Shown here: one piece after another, positions 1 through 7,486 of the stretch
How the letters are laid out: the number at the start of each line of letters is the position of its first letter
Numbering within the stretch: the first letter of the stretch is position 1
Assembly: GCA_028694115.1 (NCBI GenBank)
Contig: JAQUUB010000035.1
Coordinates: 1-39,344 of the forward strand
DNA length: 39,344 bases
Origin: Lachnospiraceae bacterium
GTDB taxonomy: Bacteria > Bacillota_A > Clostridia > Lachnospirales > Lachnospiraceae
Reading direction: 5' to 3'
Notes under the pieces: generated by a model
Database searches by the model: none
The model's input: the letters and a program-made list of their open reading frames with translations, nothing else
What the model was told of the DNA's origin: nothing
Program-made: the position numbers and the translations under genes

Positions 1-125
1 TACAGCTTTTACAAAAACAATACTGTACAAGCTGACATTTTCGACCATACTCTTTTTTTGGTGGGATAAACTCGCACCTTAAATACTTGTGCCCAAAATC
101 TACTTTCTTATTTCACACTTTACAC
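1..125. other. Intergenic end of window, possible start of a further gene
   Basis: This is the sequence downstream of cmk. On the minus strand it begins AAGTGTAAAGTGTGAAA, which resembles the outer end of the dispersed TGTGA/TCACA hairpin elements, but no matching right arm is present. An ATG at about 44 opens a frame (MVENVSLYSIVF) that runs off the edge without a stop. Sixteen codons and a poor ribosome site are not enough to call a gene. No terminator is visible. Confidence 0.3.
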
Positions 126-782
126 TTATTTTGTCAATTCAAGGATGCTTGCTACTACTTCTTCAATTGTCATAGTAGAAGAATCCACTAGGATTGCATC
201 TTCCGCCTGTACCAACGGTGAATTTTCTCTTGTCATATCTCTTTCATCTCTTTTTATGATATCCTTTTCTATTTCATCTAAATCACATACTTCCCCTTTT
301 GCAGTAAGCTCATCAAATCTTCTTTTTGCACGACATTTCGAGGATGCCGTCAGATATATTTTTATATTTGCATTTGGCAATACCTTTGTACCGATATCTC
401 TTCCATCCATTACAACATCATTCTGACGTGCTAATTCCTGCTGTAACTCAACGAGTTTCACACGAACATCTGCATTTGCAGAGCTTATGGAAGCCATATT
501 ACCAACTTCTTCTGTGCGGATATAGCCGTTTACATTTTCATCACCCAATAAAACGATTTGCTCTCCATTTTCATAAGCAATACTGATTTTAGCATCTCTA
601 CAGGTAGCACTTATTTTATCGGTATCTTCTTTTTTAATCCCTTTTCGTATTAAATAAAGTGCCATAGCACGATACATCGCTCCTGTATCCACATAGATAA
701 ATTGCTTCTCTTTTGCAACTTTCTTTGCAATTGTACTTTTCCCTGCTCCTGCTGGTCCATCAATTGCGATACTATAACTCAT
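126..782 (-). CDS. cmk: Cytidylate kinase
   Basis: Cytidylate kinase (about 218 aa) phosphorylates CMP and dCMP with ATP in the cytoplasm. The protein opens with SIAIDGPAGAGKST, the Cmk-type P-loop, followed by VDTGAMYRAMAL, the nucleotide-binding region that typifies Cmk. VMDGRDIGTKVLP and KRRFDEL (lid region) follow. Length matches the family. I place the start at 782, not at the longer in-frame ATG at 809, because GGAGGAAAAAGGA lies directly before ATG 782 and the conserved N-terminus begins there. It lies 49 nt downstream of the flavoprotein gene, an order common in Clostridia and probably one transcript. The next gene expected in such genomes (ispH) is not visible in the 125 nt that remain. 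Very secure call. Confidence 0.97.
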   Translation of the reverse strand: MSYSIAIDGPAGAGKSTIAKKVAKEKQFIYVDTGAMYRAMALYLIRKGIKKEDTDKISATCRDAKISIAYENGEQIVLLGDENVNGYIRTEEVGNMASISSANADVRVKLVELQQELARQNDVVMDGRDIGTKVLPNANIKIYLTASSKCRAKRRFDELTAKGEVCDLDEIEKDIIKRDERDMTRENSPLVQAEDAILVDSSTMTIEEVVASILELTK

Positions 783-831
783 TCCTTTTTCCTCCAAAAT
801 CCCTTTCATTTTTCTACTTTAGAATTGCTCT

Positions 832-2067
832 TCACGCTGTGAAATTTCTGGCCGCTAATACAGCTGTTGACCATGCAATCTGGAGATTGAATCCTCCTGT
901 CAGCGCATCTAAATCCAGAACCTCACCTATAAAATAAAGATTCTTACATTGTTTTGATTCCATGGTAGATGGATTAATATCCTTTACATCAATGCCACCT
1001 TTTGTAATAATTGCTTCTTGAAATCCTCTTAATGCAGTAATTGTCATTGTGAAATTTTTGATTAGGTCAACAAATTGTTTTCTTTCCTCTTTCGTGATAT
1101 CATGTACCTTTTTTTCTGGATTGATTCCTGAGCGAGCAATCATAACTGGAATTAATTTTGCTGGAAACAAACCAGTGATTACATTTTTAAACGACTTGTT
1201 GATTCCTGCCTCAAAATCGCGAACAACTCTTCGATCAAGCTGTTCCGTCGTAAGTGCTGGTTTGAAATCAATCGATAAAAGTAAGTTATGATTCTTTATT
1301 TTTTTACCAATATAGCTGGAAGCACTTAATATCAGGGGGCCACTCACTCCATAATGTGTGAAAAGCATTTCACCGAATTCCTGATAAATCTGTCTTTTTC
1401 CATCTGTTATGGTAGCTGTCACATTTTTAAGTGAAAGACCTTGTAATTCCTTTACAAATTCCTCTTGAATTACCAGGGGCACGAGTGCTGGATATAATTC
1501 TGTTACATGATTTCCTGTTGCTTTTGCAAATTCATATCCATCCCCTGTAGATCCTGTTGTGGCATAGGAGAATCCTCCGGTTGCTACCACCACTGCATCT
1601 GCCAATACTTCTTTTTCCTTTAGTTTCACACCAGCCACACAGCCTTCTCTTGTTATTAATTCTAAGACAGGTGTATTCAGGCAGACAGTAACCTTCCACT
1701 TTCTCAATTCTCTCTCTAAAGCAGCAATTACATCATAGGAATGATCACTTTGTGGGAATACACGATTTCCACGTTCCACCTTAAGATTAAGACCTAATTC
1801 TTCAAAAAACTTTATCACTGCCTGATTATCAAAACCATAAAATGCACTATATAAAAATTTGCTATTCGTTACAACGTTTGTAAATAAGTCCTCTATTTCA
1901 CATGCATTCGTAATATTGCATCTGCCTTTTCCTGTGATAAAGAGTTTCTTTCCAAGTTTTTCGTTTTTTTCATAAATCGTGACCTTGGCCCCATCTCTTG
2001 CTGCAAAAATACCACAAAGCATTCCTGCGGCCCCACCGCCTACGATAAGTACGTGTTTTTGTTTCAC
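832..2067 (-). CDS. NAD(P)/FAD-dependent oxidoreductase, HI0933/YhiN (BaiN-like) family
   Basis: Flavoprotein of the HI0933/YhiN family, about 411 aa. The N-terminus carries a dinucleotide-binding fold with VLIVGGGAAGMLCGIFAA, then KLGKKLFITGKGRCNITNACE, the diagnostic family motif. GDGYEFAKATGNHV, and near the C-terminus NLYFIGEVLDLDALTGGFNLQIAWSTA, complete the FAD site. In clostridia one relative (BaiN) has been linked to reduction of bile acid intermediates, but most members have no proven substrate, so I assign none. The start is a GTG: GGGAG lies 5 nt before GTG 2067, while the longer GTG at 2079 would overlap that site. Upstream lies hairpin element A. cmk follows closely, so the two are probably co-transcribed. 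Confidence 0.9.
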   Translation of the reverse strand: MKQKHVLIVGGGAAGMLCGIFAARDGAKVTIYEKNEKLGKKLFITGKGRCNITNACEIEDLFTNVVTNSKFLYSAFYGFDNQAVIKFFEELGLNLKVERGNRVFPQSDHSYDVIAALERELRKWKVTVCLNTPVLELITREGCVAGVKLKEKEVLADAVVVATGGFSYATTGSTGDGYEFAKATGNHVTELYPALVPLVIQEEFVKELQGLSLKNVTATITDGKRQIYQEFGEMLFTHYGVSGPLILSASSYIGKKIKNHNLLLSIDFKPALTTEQLDRRVVRDFEAGINKSFKNVITGLFPAKLIPVMIARSGINPEKKVHDITKEERKQFVDLIKNFTMTITALRGFQEAIITKGGIDVKDINPSTMESKQCKNLYFIGEVLDLDALTGGFNLQIAWSTAVLAARNFTA

Positions 2068-2080
2068 ATTTACTCCCACC

Positions 2081-2192
2081 TGCCGCTACAAGCGGCACAA
2101 ATAATTAATGAGAAGAACGCTCCGCGTTCTTCCGTGTGAGACTTAGATATACTTCGCATGGTTCTTTCATGCGTTAGTATATCTTCTCACAC
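2081..2192 (-). repeat. Composite intergenic hairpin element, copy A
   Basis: Three stacked inverted repeats fill the gap between the RpiR gene and the flavoprotein gene. Module 1: TGCCGCT-ACA-AGCGGCA (2081-2097). Module 2: AAGAACGC-TCC-GCGTTCTT (2113-2131). Module 3, long hairpin: GTGTGAGA (2134-2141), GATATACT (2146-2153), CGCATG (2155-2160), loop, CATGCG (2168-2173), AGTATATC (2176-2183), TCTCACAC (2185-2192). Arms are perfect apart from small internal loops. Copy B has the same three modules in the same order. Neither strand has a T-tract that would make it a standard terminator. Confidence 0.85.
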
Positions 2193-2199
2193 TTTCTTC

Positions 2200-3108
2200 T
2201 TATATTGTATTTGGATAATTACGAATAGCATCCTCATCAAGAAAATTGATTTCATCACTTCCATCTACTTGATAGTCCTGCCAGATTTTTTCTAACGTTT
2301 CCAGGTTATCAACTACCTGGTCCTGACGCTTCATACAAAGAGCTACTACTAAAGCATTGATTACGCTTAATGGTGCAACAAGGGAATCGACAATCGAAAC
2401 ACTGTCACTTCTGGCCAAAAGGTTACAGGAGGAATATAAATTCATAGGAGAATGTACACTATCCGTAACCGTGATTACCTTTGAATTTCGATTGTTTGCA
2501 AATTCCATTGCTTTTAAGGTACGCATAGAATATCTGGGAAAGCTAATACCTATCACGACATCTTCTTCATTAATACGAATCATTTGTTCAAAAATCTCAC
2601 TGATGCTTGTCGTTTGTACCAAACGTACATTTCCAAACATAATATTGAGATAAAAGCTAAGAAAATTAGCAAGTGGTGCACAGCTTCTAATACCAATTAC
2701 ATAAATATTTCTGGCATCAATGATGGTATCAACTGCTGACTCAAATGCAATTGCATCAAGTGTTTCCAAGGTATCCCCAATTTTTTCTATATCAGCCCTT
2801 AAAACAGAGGTCAGTATTTCGGATTGACTGCTTTTCCCATACTTAGCACCCATTTTCTGCATAGACGTCAATTTTCCTTTTACAATTTCTTCTAATGATT
2901 TTTGAAATTCTGGATATCCTTCATATCCTAAAAGAGTGGCAAATCTTACAACCGTAGATTCACTTACCCCAACCTCTTTTCCAAGTTTTGCAGCAGTTAG
3001 AAATGCTGCATGGTCATAATTGTCAGAAATGTAAGTAACTAATGCTTTCTGTCCTTTGCTCATATCCGAGTATTTTTCATTCATTTTAGAAATCAAATCA
3101 TTGCCCAT
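2200..3108 (-). CDS. RpiR/MurR-family transcriptional regulator
   Basis: About 302 aa with the two-domain layout of RpiR regulators. An N-terminal helix-turn-helix occupies roughly residues 1-80; SKGQKALVTYISDNYDHAAFLTAAKLGKEV and GVSESTVVRFATLLGYEGYPEF are the family hallmark. A SIS sugar-phosphate-binding domain follows at roughly 125-260, with IYVIGIRSCAPLANFLSFYLN and DVVIGISFPRYSMRTLKAMEFA. Members respond to phosphosugars and control sugar or amino-sugar genes. No sugar gene is adjacent, so the target is unknown. The gene follows the TetR gene by 28 nt, with GGATGGAATAAC before the ATG, so it is probably in the same transcript. Family secure, ligand not. Confidence 0.92.
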   Translation of the reverse strand: MGNDLISKMNEKYSDMSKGQKALVTYISDNYDHAAFLTAAKLGKEVGVSESTVVRFATLLGYEGYPEFQKSLEEIVKGKLTSMQKMGAKYGKSSQSEILTSVLRADIEKIGDTLETLDAIAFESAVDTIIDARNIYVIGIRSCAPLANFLSFYLNIMFGNVRLVQTTSISEIFEQMIRINEEDVVIGISFPRYSMRTLKAMEFANNRNSKVITVTDSVHSPMNLYSSCNLLARSDSVSIVDSLVAPLSVINALVVALCMKRQDQVVDNLETLEKIWQDYQVDGSDEINFLDEDAIRNYPNTI

Positions 3109-3136
3109 GTTATTCCATCCTTTTTCCCCTCTGCTA

Positions 3137-3691
3137 TTATTTTCTTACAAAGGCCTGATACGTTTCTATTAACATTTCTTTTGTTTCATTTTCTGTTAAA
3201 TCAAAATCATTGCTTAATGCCATACATGCCATACCGTGGATAAATATCCATATTTTCGAAAACAACATGCCTGCTTCATCCTGACTGATATCCGAAATCT
3301 TTTTAAGTTCATTTCTAATAAATCCATGATTTCCGCCATTTACCAAATCATACGTACGAATCCCCTTTTTATTTTCATTTAAAAATAAGATTTCAAACAG
3401 GAACTTTTCATCCCTTGCAAATTTGATATATGCCATACCAAGATCAAGAAATGGTGTCTCACTATTATGGGGATATTGTAAATAATAATCACTGAAATAA
3501 TCAGCTGTCTGATCAAATAATTCTATTTCTAATTCACTCATATTATTATAAATACGAAAAATGGGCTGTGTGGAACATCCTATCTTTTCTGCAAGTTTTC
3601 TGGCGGTCACCATAGCAAAACCCTTTTCCTTTGCTAGTAAAAACGCTCCTTCTTTTATCATTTCTTTTGTAACTGTTTCTTTTCTTGCCAT
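3137..3691 (-). CDS. TetR/AcrR-family transcriptional regulator
   Basis: About 184 aa. The N-terminal 50 residues form a TetR helix-turn-helix: MIKEGAFLLAKEKGFAMVTARKLAEKIG, then CSTQPIFRIYNNMSELEIELFD. The C-terminal ligand/dimer domain is poorly conserved, as usual, and the inducer cannot be read. I choose ATG 3691 (MARKETVTKE), which has GGGG 5 nt upstream. The longer frame from 3730 begins inside hairpin element D and lacks a ribosome site. It lies between the thioesterase and RpiR genes in one direction. No palindromic operator comparable to that of the glycosyltransferase operon was found here. Confidence 0.88.
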   Translation of the reverse strand: MARKETVTKEMIKEGAFLLAKEKGFAMVTARKLAEKIGCSTQPIFRIYNNMSELEIELFDQTADYFSDYYLQYPHNSETPFLDLGMAYIKFARDEKFLFEILFLNENKKGIRTYDLVNGGNHGFIRNELKKISDISQDEAGMLFSKIWIFIHGMACMALSNDFDLTENETKEMLIETYQAFVRK

Positions 3692-3719
3692 TTTTTCCCC
3701 ATTTCTGCGTTCGTTTCTG

Positions 3720-3780
3720 GTGTGAAACATAGTATTTCTTAGAAGCAGTTATTTCGCTTCTTTAGAAATTCTTTTCACAC
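3720..3780 (-). repeat. Intergenic hairpin element, copy D
   Basis: Long inverted repeat filling the thioesterase-TetR gap. The left side is GTGTGAAA (3720-3727), AGTATTTCT (3731-3739) and AGAAGC (3741-3746). The right side is GCTTCT (3756-3761), AGAAAT (3764-3769) and TTTCACAC (3773-3780). It has the same outline and nearly the same TGTGAAA ends as copy C, but a different loop-proximal arm. Neither strand shows a U-tract terminator. Confidence 0.8.
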
Positions 3781-3782
3781 TA

Positions 3783-4226
3783 TCATATGTTATTATTTAT
3801 TTCTTTTAAAAACTTATCATATACTTCTGGAAATTCCTTTTTAAAATTAAATGGTTTCCATTTTCTATTCAAAAAACAATGAGAGGTTTCTCCCGTTGTA
3901 TTAATATCGCCTGTTATTTTATCGTACACTTCATACTTTATCGTCATTTTTAATCCATTAAACTTTACGATTGATAGTTTGATTCGGAAAGCATCCCCAT
4001 ATCGAAATACCTTTCTATATTCTGCAAATGCCGTTAATACTGGAATGAAAATTCCTTTTTCTTCAAGCTCTTCATATGGAATTAAGATATCTTTCATATA
4101 GGATAAACGAGCCTCTTCAAACCACCTGATATAGTTTGAATGGTGCACAATTTTCATTTGATCTGTTTCGTAATATTGGACTTCTCGCTCATAAAACCAC
4201 TTGTTATTTATTATGTTACTCTTCAT
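3783..4226 (-). CDS. Acyl-CoA thioesterase, YbgC/4HBT hot-dog family
   Basis: Single hot-dog domain, about 147 aa, the normal length for 4-hydroxybenzoyl-CoA/YbgC-type thioesterases. The signature is REVQYYETDQMKIVHHSNYI followed by RWFEEARLSYM. The Asp of YETDQM is the usual catalytic residue, and the W-x-E-x-x-R pattern is characteristic. FRIKLSIVKFNGLKMTIKYEVYD and GETSHCFLNRKWKPF form the later strands. It should hydrolyse a short or medium acyl-CoA in the cytosol; the true substrate cannot be told. A plausible promoter (TTGCAA, 17 bp, GATAGT) sits upstream in the gap to the esterase gene. Hairpin element D follows the stop. Confidence 0.88.
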   Translation of the reverse strand: MKSNIINNKWFYEREVQYYETDQMKIVHHSNYIRWFEEARLSYMKDILIPYEELEEKGIFIPVLTAFAEYRKVFRYGDAFRIKLSIVKFNGLKMTIKYEVYDKITGDINTTGETSHCFLNRKWKPFNFKKEFPEVYDKFLKEINNNI

Positions 4227-4289
4227 TCTTTCACACTATCCTTTTATCTTAATTAAATTGCAAACTTGCTTATCTTTCCTTTGAAATTT

Positions 4290-5414
4290 TTAGCGTCTTT
4301 CCAGCGTATATAAATAGTCTTTACAAAAATCAAATAAAATATCAGATGCTATCTTATGGCTTGGGACTCCCGGATGTTCTCTTGATCCCACTGTTTCTTT
4401 ATTTGTAGCTGGTAACTGAAGAAACTCGACATTATTATCCCCTGATTGCTGTTGATATTCATCAATTGCATGTACAATTGGTTTGGTAAGTAAATATCCC
4501 AGCATTCCATATACCCAGACAATCCTTGCATTTTTATGATACTTTCTTAGCTTATATAAAAATGCAATCACTGTTTGTTCTAATCGTTCTCTATCTTCCT
4601 TTTTAAACGAACCATTCAAATTTAAATGTTGCTTGAAACAGTCACCATTTACTTCATCTATAAATTCTGGTTCAACAAATGCACTTGCATCATTCGTTCC
4701 CAAATTAACTACGATAATATCTGGCTGCCATTTTGTAAAATCATAATCTTCAAAAGCACCCAGCCTTCTATTATGTTCACCCTTCAAAAATCCACATACC
4801 TTTTCATAGTAGGGTGGAAGTACCCACTTGGGATCATTATTCCATCCACTTACCAGCCCCCATCCGCTCTGGGAATAAATGCGAAACTCCGCATTCAGTT
4901 TTTCTGCTGTATATACTGCATAATTTGTCACACCACTAAAGAACATAGAAATCCAGTCAACTTCCTTTTTTGCGCCTACAGTTCCCTCGCCAGAGGTAAT
5001 GCTATCACCAATAAATTCAATTTTATATGGCTTTTCTTCAATAGGTTCAAACACACCATCAAATCGAAAATTCAGGACTTGTAGATAATGACCAGGATCC
5101 TCATTCATGGCCTGAACATCTTTTACAAAATGAACATGTTTTACTTCCTCTTTGTTCATATTGCGAAAAAGACAAATCCAATGTTTCCCTGGATATGCCA
5201 TTTGCCTTGTCACGTGTGCTCCATTAATCAAAACAGAAAACCATGGTTCATGAAGATCAAATCCAGCTTCAATTTCAACCCATAGTTCACTTCCTCTTGC
5301 ATTCAGTTCAAAACCACTTGCTGTCCAAAACAAGGTTAACGGTTCTAAACATTCGGTTGTACGTCCATTTATTTTAATATGATTGATTTCAGAAACTTTA
5401 TATTGTTGTAACAT
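4290..5414 (-). CDS. SGNH/GDSL esterase with CE2-like N-terminal domain
   Basis: About 374 aa. The first ~130 residues are beta-rich (ELWVEIEAGFDLHEPWFSVL, GKHWICLFRNMNKEE) and resemble the jelly-roll domain of carbohydrate esterase family 2. An SGNH hydrolase domain follows: IEFIGDSITSGEGTVGA (nucleophile Ser in GDSI), VVNLGTNDAS (block III Asn), and SREHPGVPSHKIASDIL with the likely catalytic His. CE2 enzymes remove acetyl groups from plant polysaccharides or sugars. There is no signal peptide, so this one should act on imported, acetylated oligosaccharides in the cytoplasm. ATG 5414 is chosen because AGGAG lies 7 nt upstream; the longer frame to 5447 overlaps the leader. Its own promoter is at 5463-5491. 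Confidence 0.85.
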   Translation of the reverse strand: MLQQYKVSEINHIKINGRTTECLEPLTLFWTASGFELNARGSELWVEIEAGFDLHEPWFSVLINGAHVTRQMAYPGKHWICLFRNMNKEEVKHVHFVKDVQAMNEDPGHYLQVLNFRFDGVFEPIEEKPYKIEFIGDSITSGEGTVGAKKEVDWISMFFSGVTNYAVYTAEKLNAEFRIYSQSGWGLVSGWNNDPKWVLPPYYEKVCGFLKGEHNRRLGAFEDYDFTKWQPDIIVVNLGTNDASAFVEPEFIDEVNGDCFKQHLNLNGSFKKEDRERLEQTVIAFLYKLRKYHKNARIVWVYGMLGYLLTKPIVHAIDEYQQQSGDNNVEFLQLPATNKETVGSREHPGVPSHKIASDILFDFCKDYLYTLERR

Positions 5415-5462
5415 TTCTACTCCTAGAATTATAGTTTTATATATCATTTATTTCCAAATAAT

Positions 5463-5491
5463 ATATTATCACACCTGTTATCTTTTCTCAA
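5463..5491 (-). promoter_or_regulatory. Promoter of the CE2-like esterase gene
   Basis: On the minus strand TTGAGA (5486-5491), 17 bp, TAATAT (5463-5468). It lies about 50 nt before the chosen start at 5414 and after the TetR stop at 5521, so the esterase gene can be transcribed apart from the glycosyltransferase-TetR operon. Confidence 0.6.
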
Positions 5492-5520
5492 CCTTTATAG
5501 ATGAATTACCAACAGAATGA

Positions 5521-6108
5521 TTATTCGTCTACTATATTTTTTTGTTCTAATCCATTTTTCAATACTTTTATTATGAAAACTAACTTTTCTTCCATCTTTG
5601 ATATATCATCGTTTTCATCAATTAATTCATTTATATTATTTAATATGAATATTACAAATTTATCTACAAACTCTTTTGGAAATTTATTACTTATAGTTGT
5701 TCTATCATATTTCATTTCAGCTATATAATTTAATTTTTCATTATTGCATTCGCTTGCAATTTCTGATAAAACACGGTTATATATATTTGTACTTTTTTCT
5801 TTTGCAAACCTTCTGCTAAGTTGATAATATTCCGGGTTTTCTTTCGAAAACTCGATTCCTGACAGCACTTGCTTATACAAAAATTCAAAAATGTCATTCT
5901 CATCAGTACAATTCATAAATTCCATTTTTTTTCGCCAAGCTTTTTTCAACAATGCAATATATAATTCTTCCTTATTGCTAAAATAATGATAGAAATTGCC
6001 TTTACTAGTGTTCGCATCCTTGATAATCTTATTAACTGATGCATTTTCAAAGTCATGTCTACTGAATTCTGTTAATGCCACCTTTAATATTGTTTCTCTC
6101 TTAGTCAT
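5521..6108 (-). CDS. TetR-family repressor, probable autoregulator of the glycosyltransferase operon
   Basis: About 195 aa TetR protein. DNA-binding domain: MTKRETILKVALTEFSRHDF, ENASVNKIIKDANTSKGNF and YHYFSNKEELYIALLKKAW, a near-textbook TetR helix-turn-helix. The C-terminal ~140 residues are helical with no recognisable ligand motif. The start at 6108 shares a base with the glycosyltransferase stop (TAATG), so translation is probably coupled. The upstream ATG at 6129 lacks a ribosome site. Two related palindromes sit on the promoter of this operon (7382-7421), the usual arrangement for a TetR repressor that controls its own operon and is released by the compound its partner enzyme handles. 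Family call very sure; autoregulation is inferred from position. Confidence 0.92.
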   Translation of the reverse strand: MTKRETILKVALTEFSRHDFENASVNKIIKDANTSKGNFYHYFSNKEELYIALLKKAWRKKMEFMNCTDENDIFEFLYKQVLSGIEFSKENPEYYQLSRRFAKEKSTNIYNRVLSEIASECNNEKLNYIAEMKYDRTTISNKFPKEFVDKFVIFILNNINELIDENDDISKMEEKLVFIIKVLKNGLEQKNIVDE

Positions 6109-7370
6109 TACTTTTTGTCCCATTCCCATAATAATCGTTCTATATGGCTCACTGCTTTTATGTTAGCTTTTTCTTGTTTTATAATTGCTGCAATTTTCTC
6201 AGCTTGAAGAATTACATCCTCATTGTTCATTTCTATAAATCTACTTACAAACTCATCCTTAGAATCACTTTCTTTTAAAGGTCTTAGTGAATATCCCAAC
6301 TCAAATAGTCGTTTTGCCCAAAACGGTTGGTCTACATTAAATGGCATAATAACTTGTGGTATTCCACTACGTAGTGCTGCAGCCATTGTTCCAACTCCGC
6401 CGTGATGTAAAATCCCTTTTGATCTTCCAAAGACTGCATCATGAGGTAAAAAATCTTTTATAAGGACATTGTTACTTGAATACATATTAATTCCACTATT
6501 TCCAGTAATAATAATTCCTCTATCTCCACTTGCTGATATAGAATCAATTAATTTCTTCAAAAAAGACCCTGGATTATTCAATGGCATTGACGAAAAAGTC
6601 ACTATAATTGGCTTTTGTCCATTCTTTAAAAATTCTTCTGTTTCTTTATCAAGAGGAATCTTATCATCTATCATCGGAAAACCTGATAAGTATACTTTTT
6701 CTTTAAATTCTTTCCTATCAAAAAATAAGCTTGGAGAAATTGGATAAATGATTGGTATGGGATAACCATTTCTACTAATCATATACTCACCAGATTTCCT
6801 TTTTTTCAATTTAAGCTCTTTTTCTCTAAATTCATTAATATCCTTGATATTATTACTTTCAGCTGCCAAGTTGGCCAACTTGTATGTCAGTTTATTCAAA
6901 AATCCGCCGAGATTTCTAGTCGTTATGGCAAGATTGGGGAATTCAGAAACTGGATATATAATTGGTATTGGCGGCATTGCTATACATAATATACCTAATT
7001 TTTCTGCTATATCAACTGCTCCAAATGCTTTCGGATGATATACGATAACGTCTTTATTATGACATGCTTCATAAAATTCTTTCATCGCTTTTCTATATAA
7101 AGGATTAATTACTCTTTTCGCATACTGCATTGCTTTTATGGGATGTTTTAAACCTTCTTCAAACACTTGCTTTCCTTCTTGCGTTTGCAATATTGCCATT
7201 AAATCTAAGCTACATTCATTAAAATCCAATCCATTCTGCTTCACAAAACTTTCAAAAGTTTTTCCAGTACATATTGTGACATTATGCCCTGACTCGCTAG
7301 CAGTTTTTCCTATTGCCACATAGGGTTGTACATCTCCTCGTGAACCTAAACATAAAAATATAATATTCAT
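6108..7370 (-). CDS. GT1-family (UDP-glycosyltransferase-like) glycosyltransferase
   Basis: About 420 aa, GT-B fold. The N-terminus MNIIFLCLGSRGDVQPYVAI is typical of UGT and sterol-glucosyltransferase relatives. The C-terminal half has KPIIVTFSSMPLNNPGSFLK and the donor-site motif GILHHGGVGTMAAALRSGIP followed by QVIMPFNVDQPFWAKRL, where HHGGxGT plus the downstream D-Q contact the nucleotide sugar. Such enzymes glycosylate small lipophilic acceptors (macrolides, flavonoids, sterols, bile acids). Pairing with a TetR gene suggests an inducible detoxification or tailoring role; the acceptor is unknown. Start 7370 follows GGAGGTAATG; the longer frame begins within the operator region. The gene is preceded by a promoter with two operators. 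Confidence 0.9.
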   Translation of the reverse strand: MNIIFLCLGSRGDVQPYVAIGKTASESGHNVTICTGKTFESFVKQNGLDFNECSLDLMAILQTQEGKQVFEEGLKHPIKAMQYAKRVINPLYRKAMKEFYEACHNKDVIVYHPKAFGAVDIAEKLGILCIAMPPIPIIYPVSEFPNLAITTRNLGGFLNKLTYKLANLAAESNNIKDINEFREKELKLKKRKSGEYMISRNGYPIPIIYPISPSLFFDRKEFKEKVYLSGFPMIDDKIPLDKETEEFLKNGQKPIIVTFSSMPLNNPGSFLKKLIDSISASGDRGIIITGNSGINMYSSNNVLIKDFLPHDAVFGRSKGILHHGGVGTMAAALRSGIPQVIMPFNVDQPFWAKRLFELGYSLRPLKESDSKDEFVSRFIEMNNEDVILQAEKIAAIIKQEKANIKAVSHIERLLWEWDKK

Positions 7371-7381
7371 CATTACCTCCA

Positions 7382-7421
7382 TAGACCACATAGTCTACAT
7401 TTACATTAGACCATATGGTCT
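7382..7421. promoter_or_regulatory. Twin palindromic operators, probably for the adjacent TetR
   Basis: Site 1 is AGACCATATGGTCT (7408-7421), a perfect 14-bp palindrome between the -35 and -10 boxes. Site 2 is TAGACCACATAGTCTA (7382-7397), whose inner 14 bp match site 1 at 12 positions and which lies just downstream of the -10. The centres are 25 bp apart. Binding here would block polymerase, which fits repression by the TetR encoded at the end of the operon. Confidence 0.78.
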
Positions 7422-7431
7422 GTTTTGTCAA
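7403..7431 (-). promoter_or_regulatory. Promoter of the glycosyltransferase-TetR operon
   Basis: On the minus strand TTGACA (7426-7431), exactly 17 bp, TAATGT (7403-7408). The spacer is occupied by the palindrome AGACCATATGGTCT. It lies 33 nt before the start codon at 7370, and no other gene lies between. Confidence 0.8.
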
Positions 7432-7434
7432 GGA

Positions 7435-7468
7435 CACAAGAAAGGAGCAGTCAAAACCGACTGCTCCT
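7435..7468 (-). terminator. Rho-independent terminator of the biotin decarboxylase operon
   Basis: Perfect 10-bp stem AGGAGCAGTC (7443-7452) / GACTGCTCCT (7459-7468) with a 6-nt loop, followed on the minus strand by TTCTTG. It lies 18 nt past the stop codon of the last operon gene and separates it from the glycosyltransferase promoter. Confidence 0.88.
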
Positions 7469-7486
7469 GATTCATTTACTATTCAA

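Noticed and set aside
1..60. GTGCG-type start of a group II intron
   Set aside because: GTGCGAG appears on the minus strand, but no domain V, no reverse transcriptase and too little sequence are available.
145..937. Plus-strand open frames over cmk and its start
   Set aside because: They are opposite-strand shadows of a secure cmk gene, with no ribosome site or known motif.
4349..4531. Minus-strand 60-codon frame inside the esterase gene
   Set aside because: A shifted frame nested within the real gene; no start signal.
4626..5285. Plus-strand frames inside the esterase gene
   Set aside because: They overlap a well-supported SGNH esterase on the minus strand and have unusual, Cys/Phe/Ile-rich composition typical of antisense frames.
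5501..5728. Plus-strand frame opposite the TetR C-terminus
   Set aside because: Low complexity (Ser/Asn/Phe rich), antisense to a strong TetR gene.
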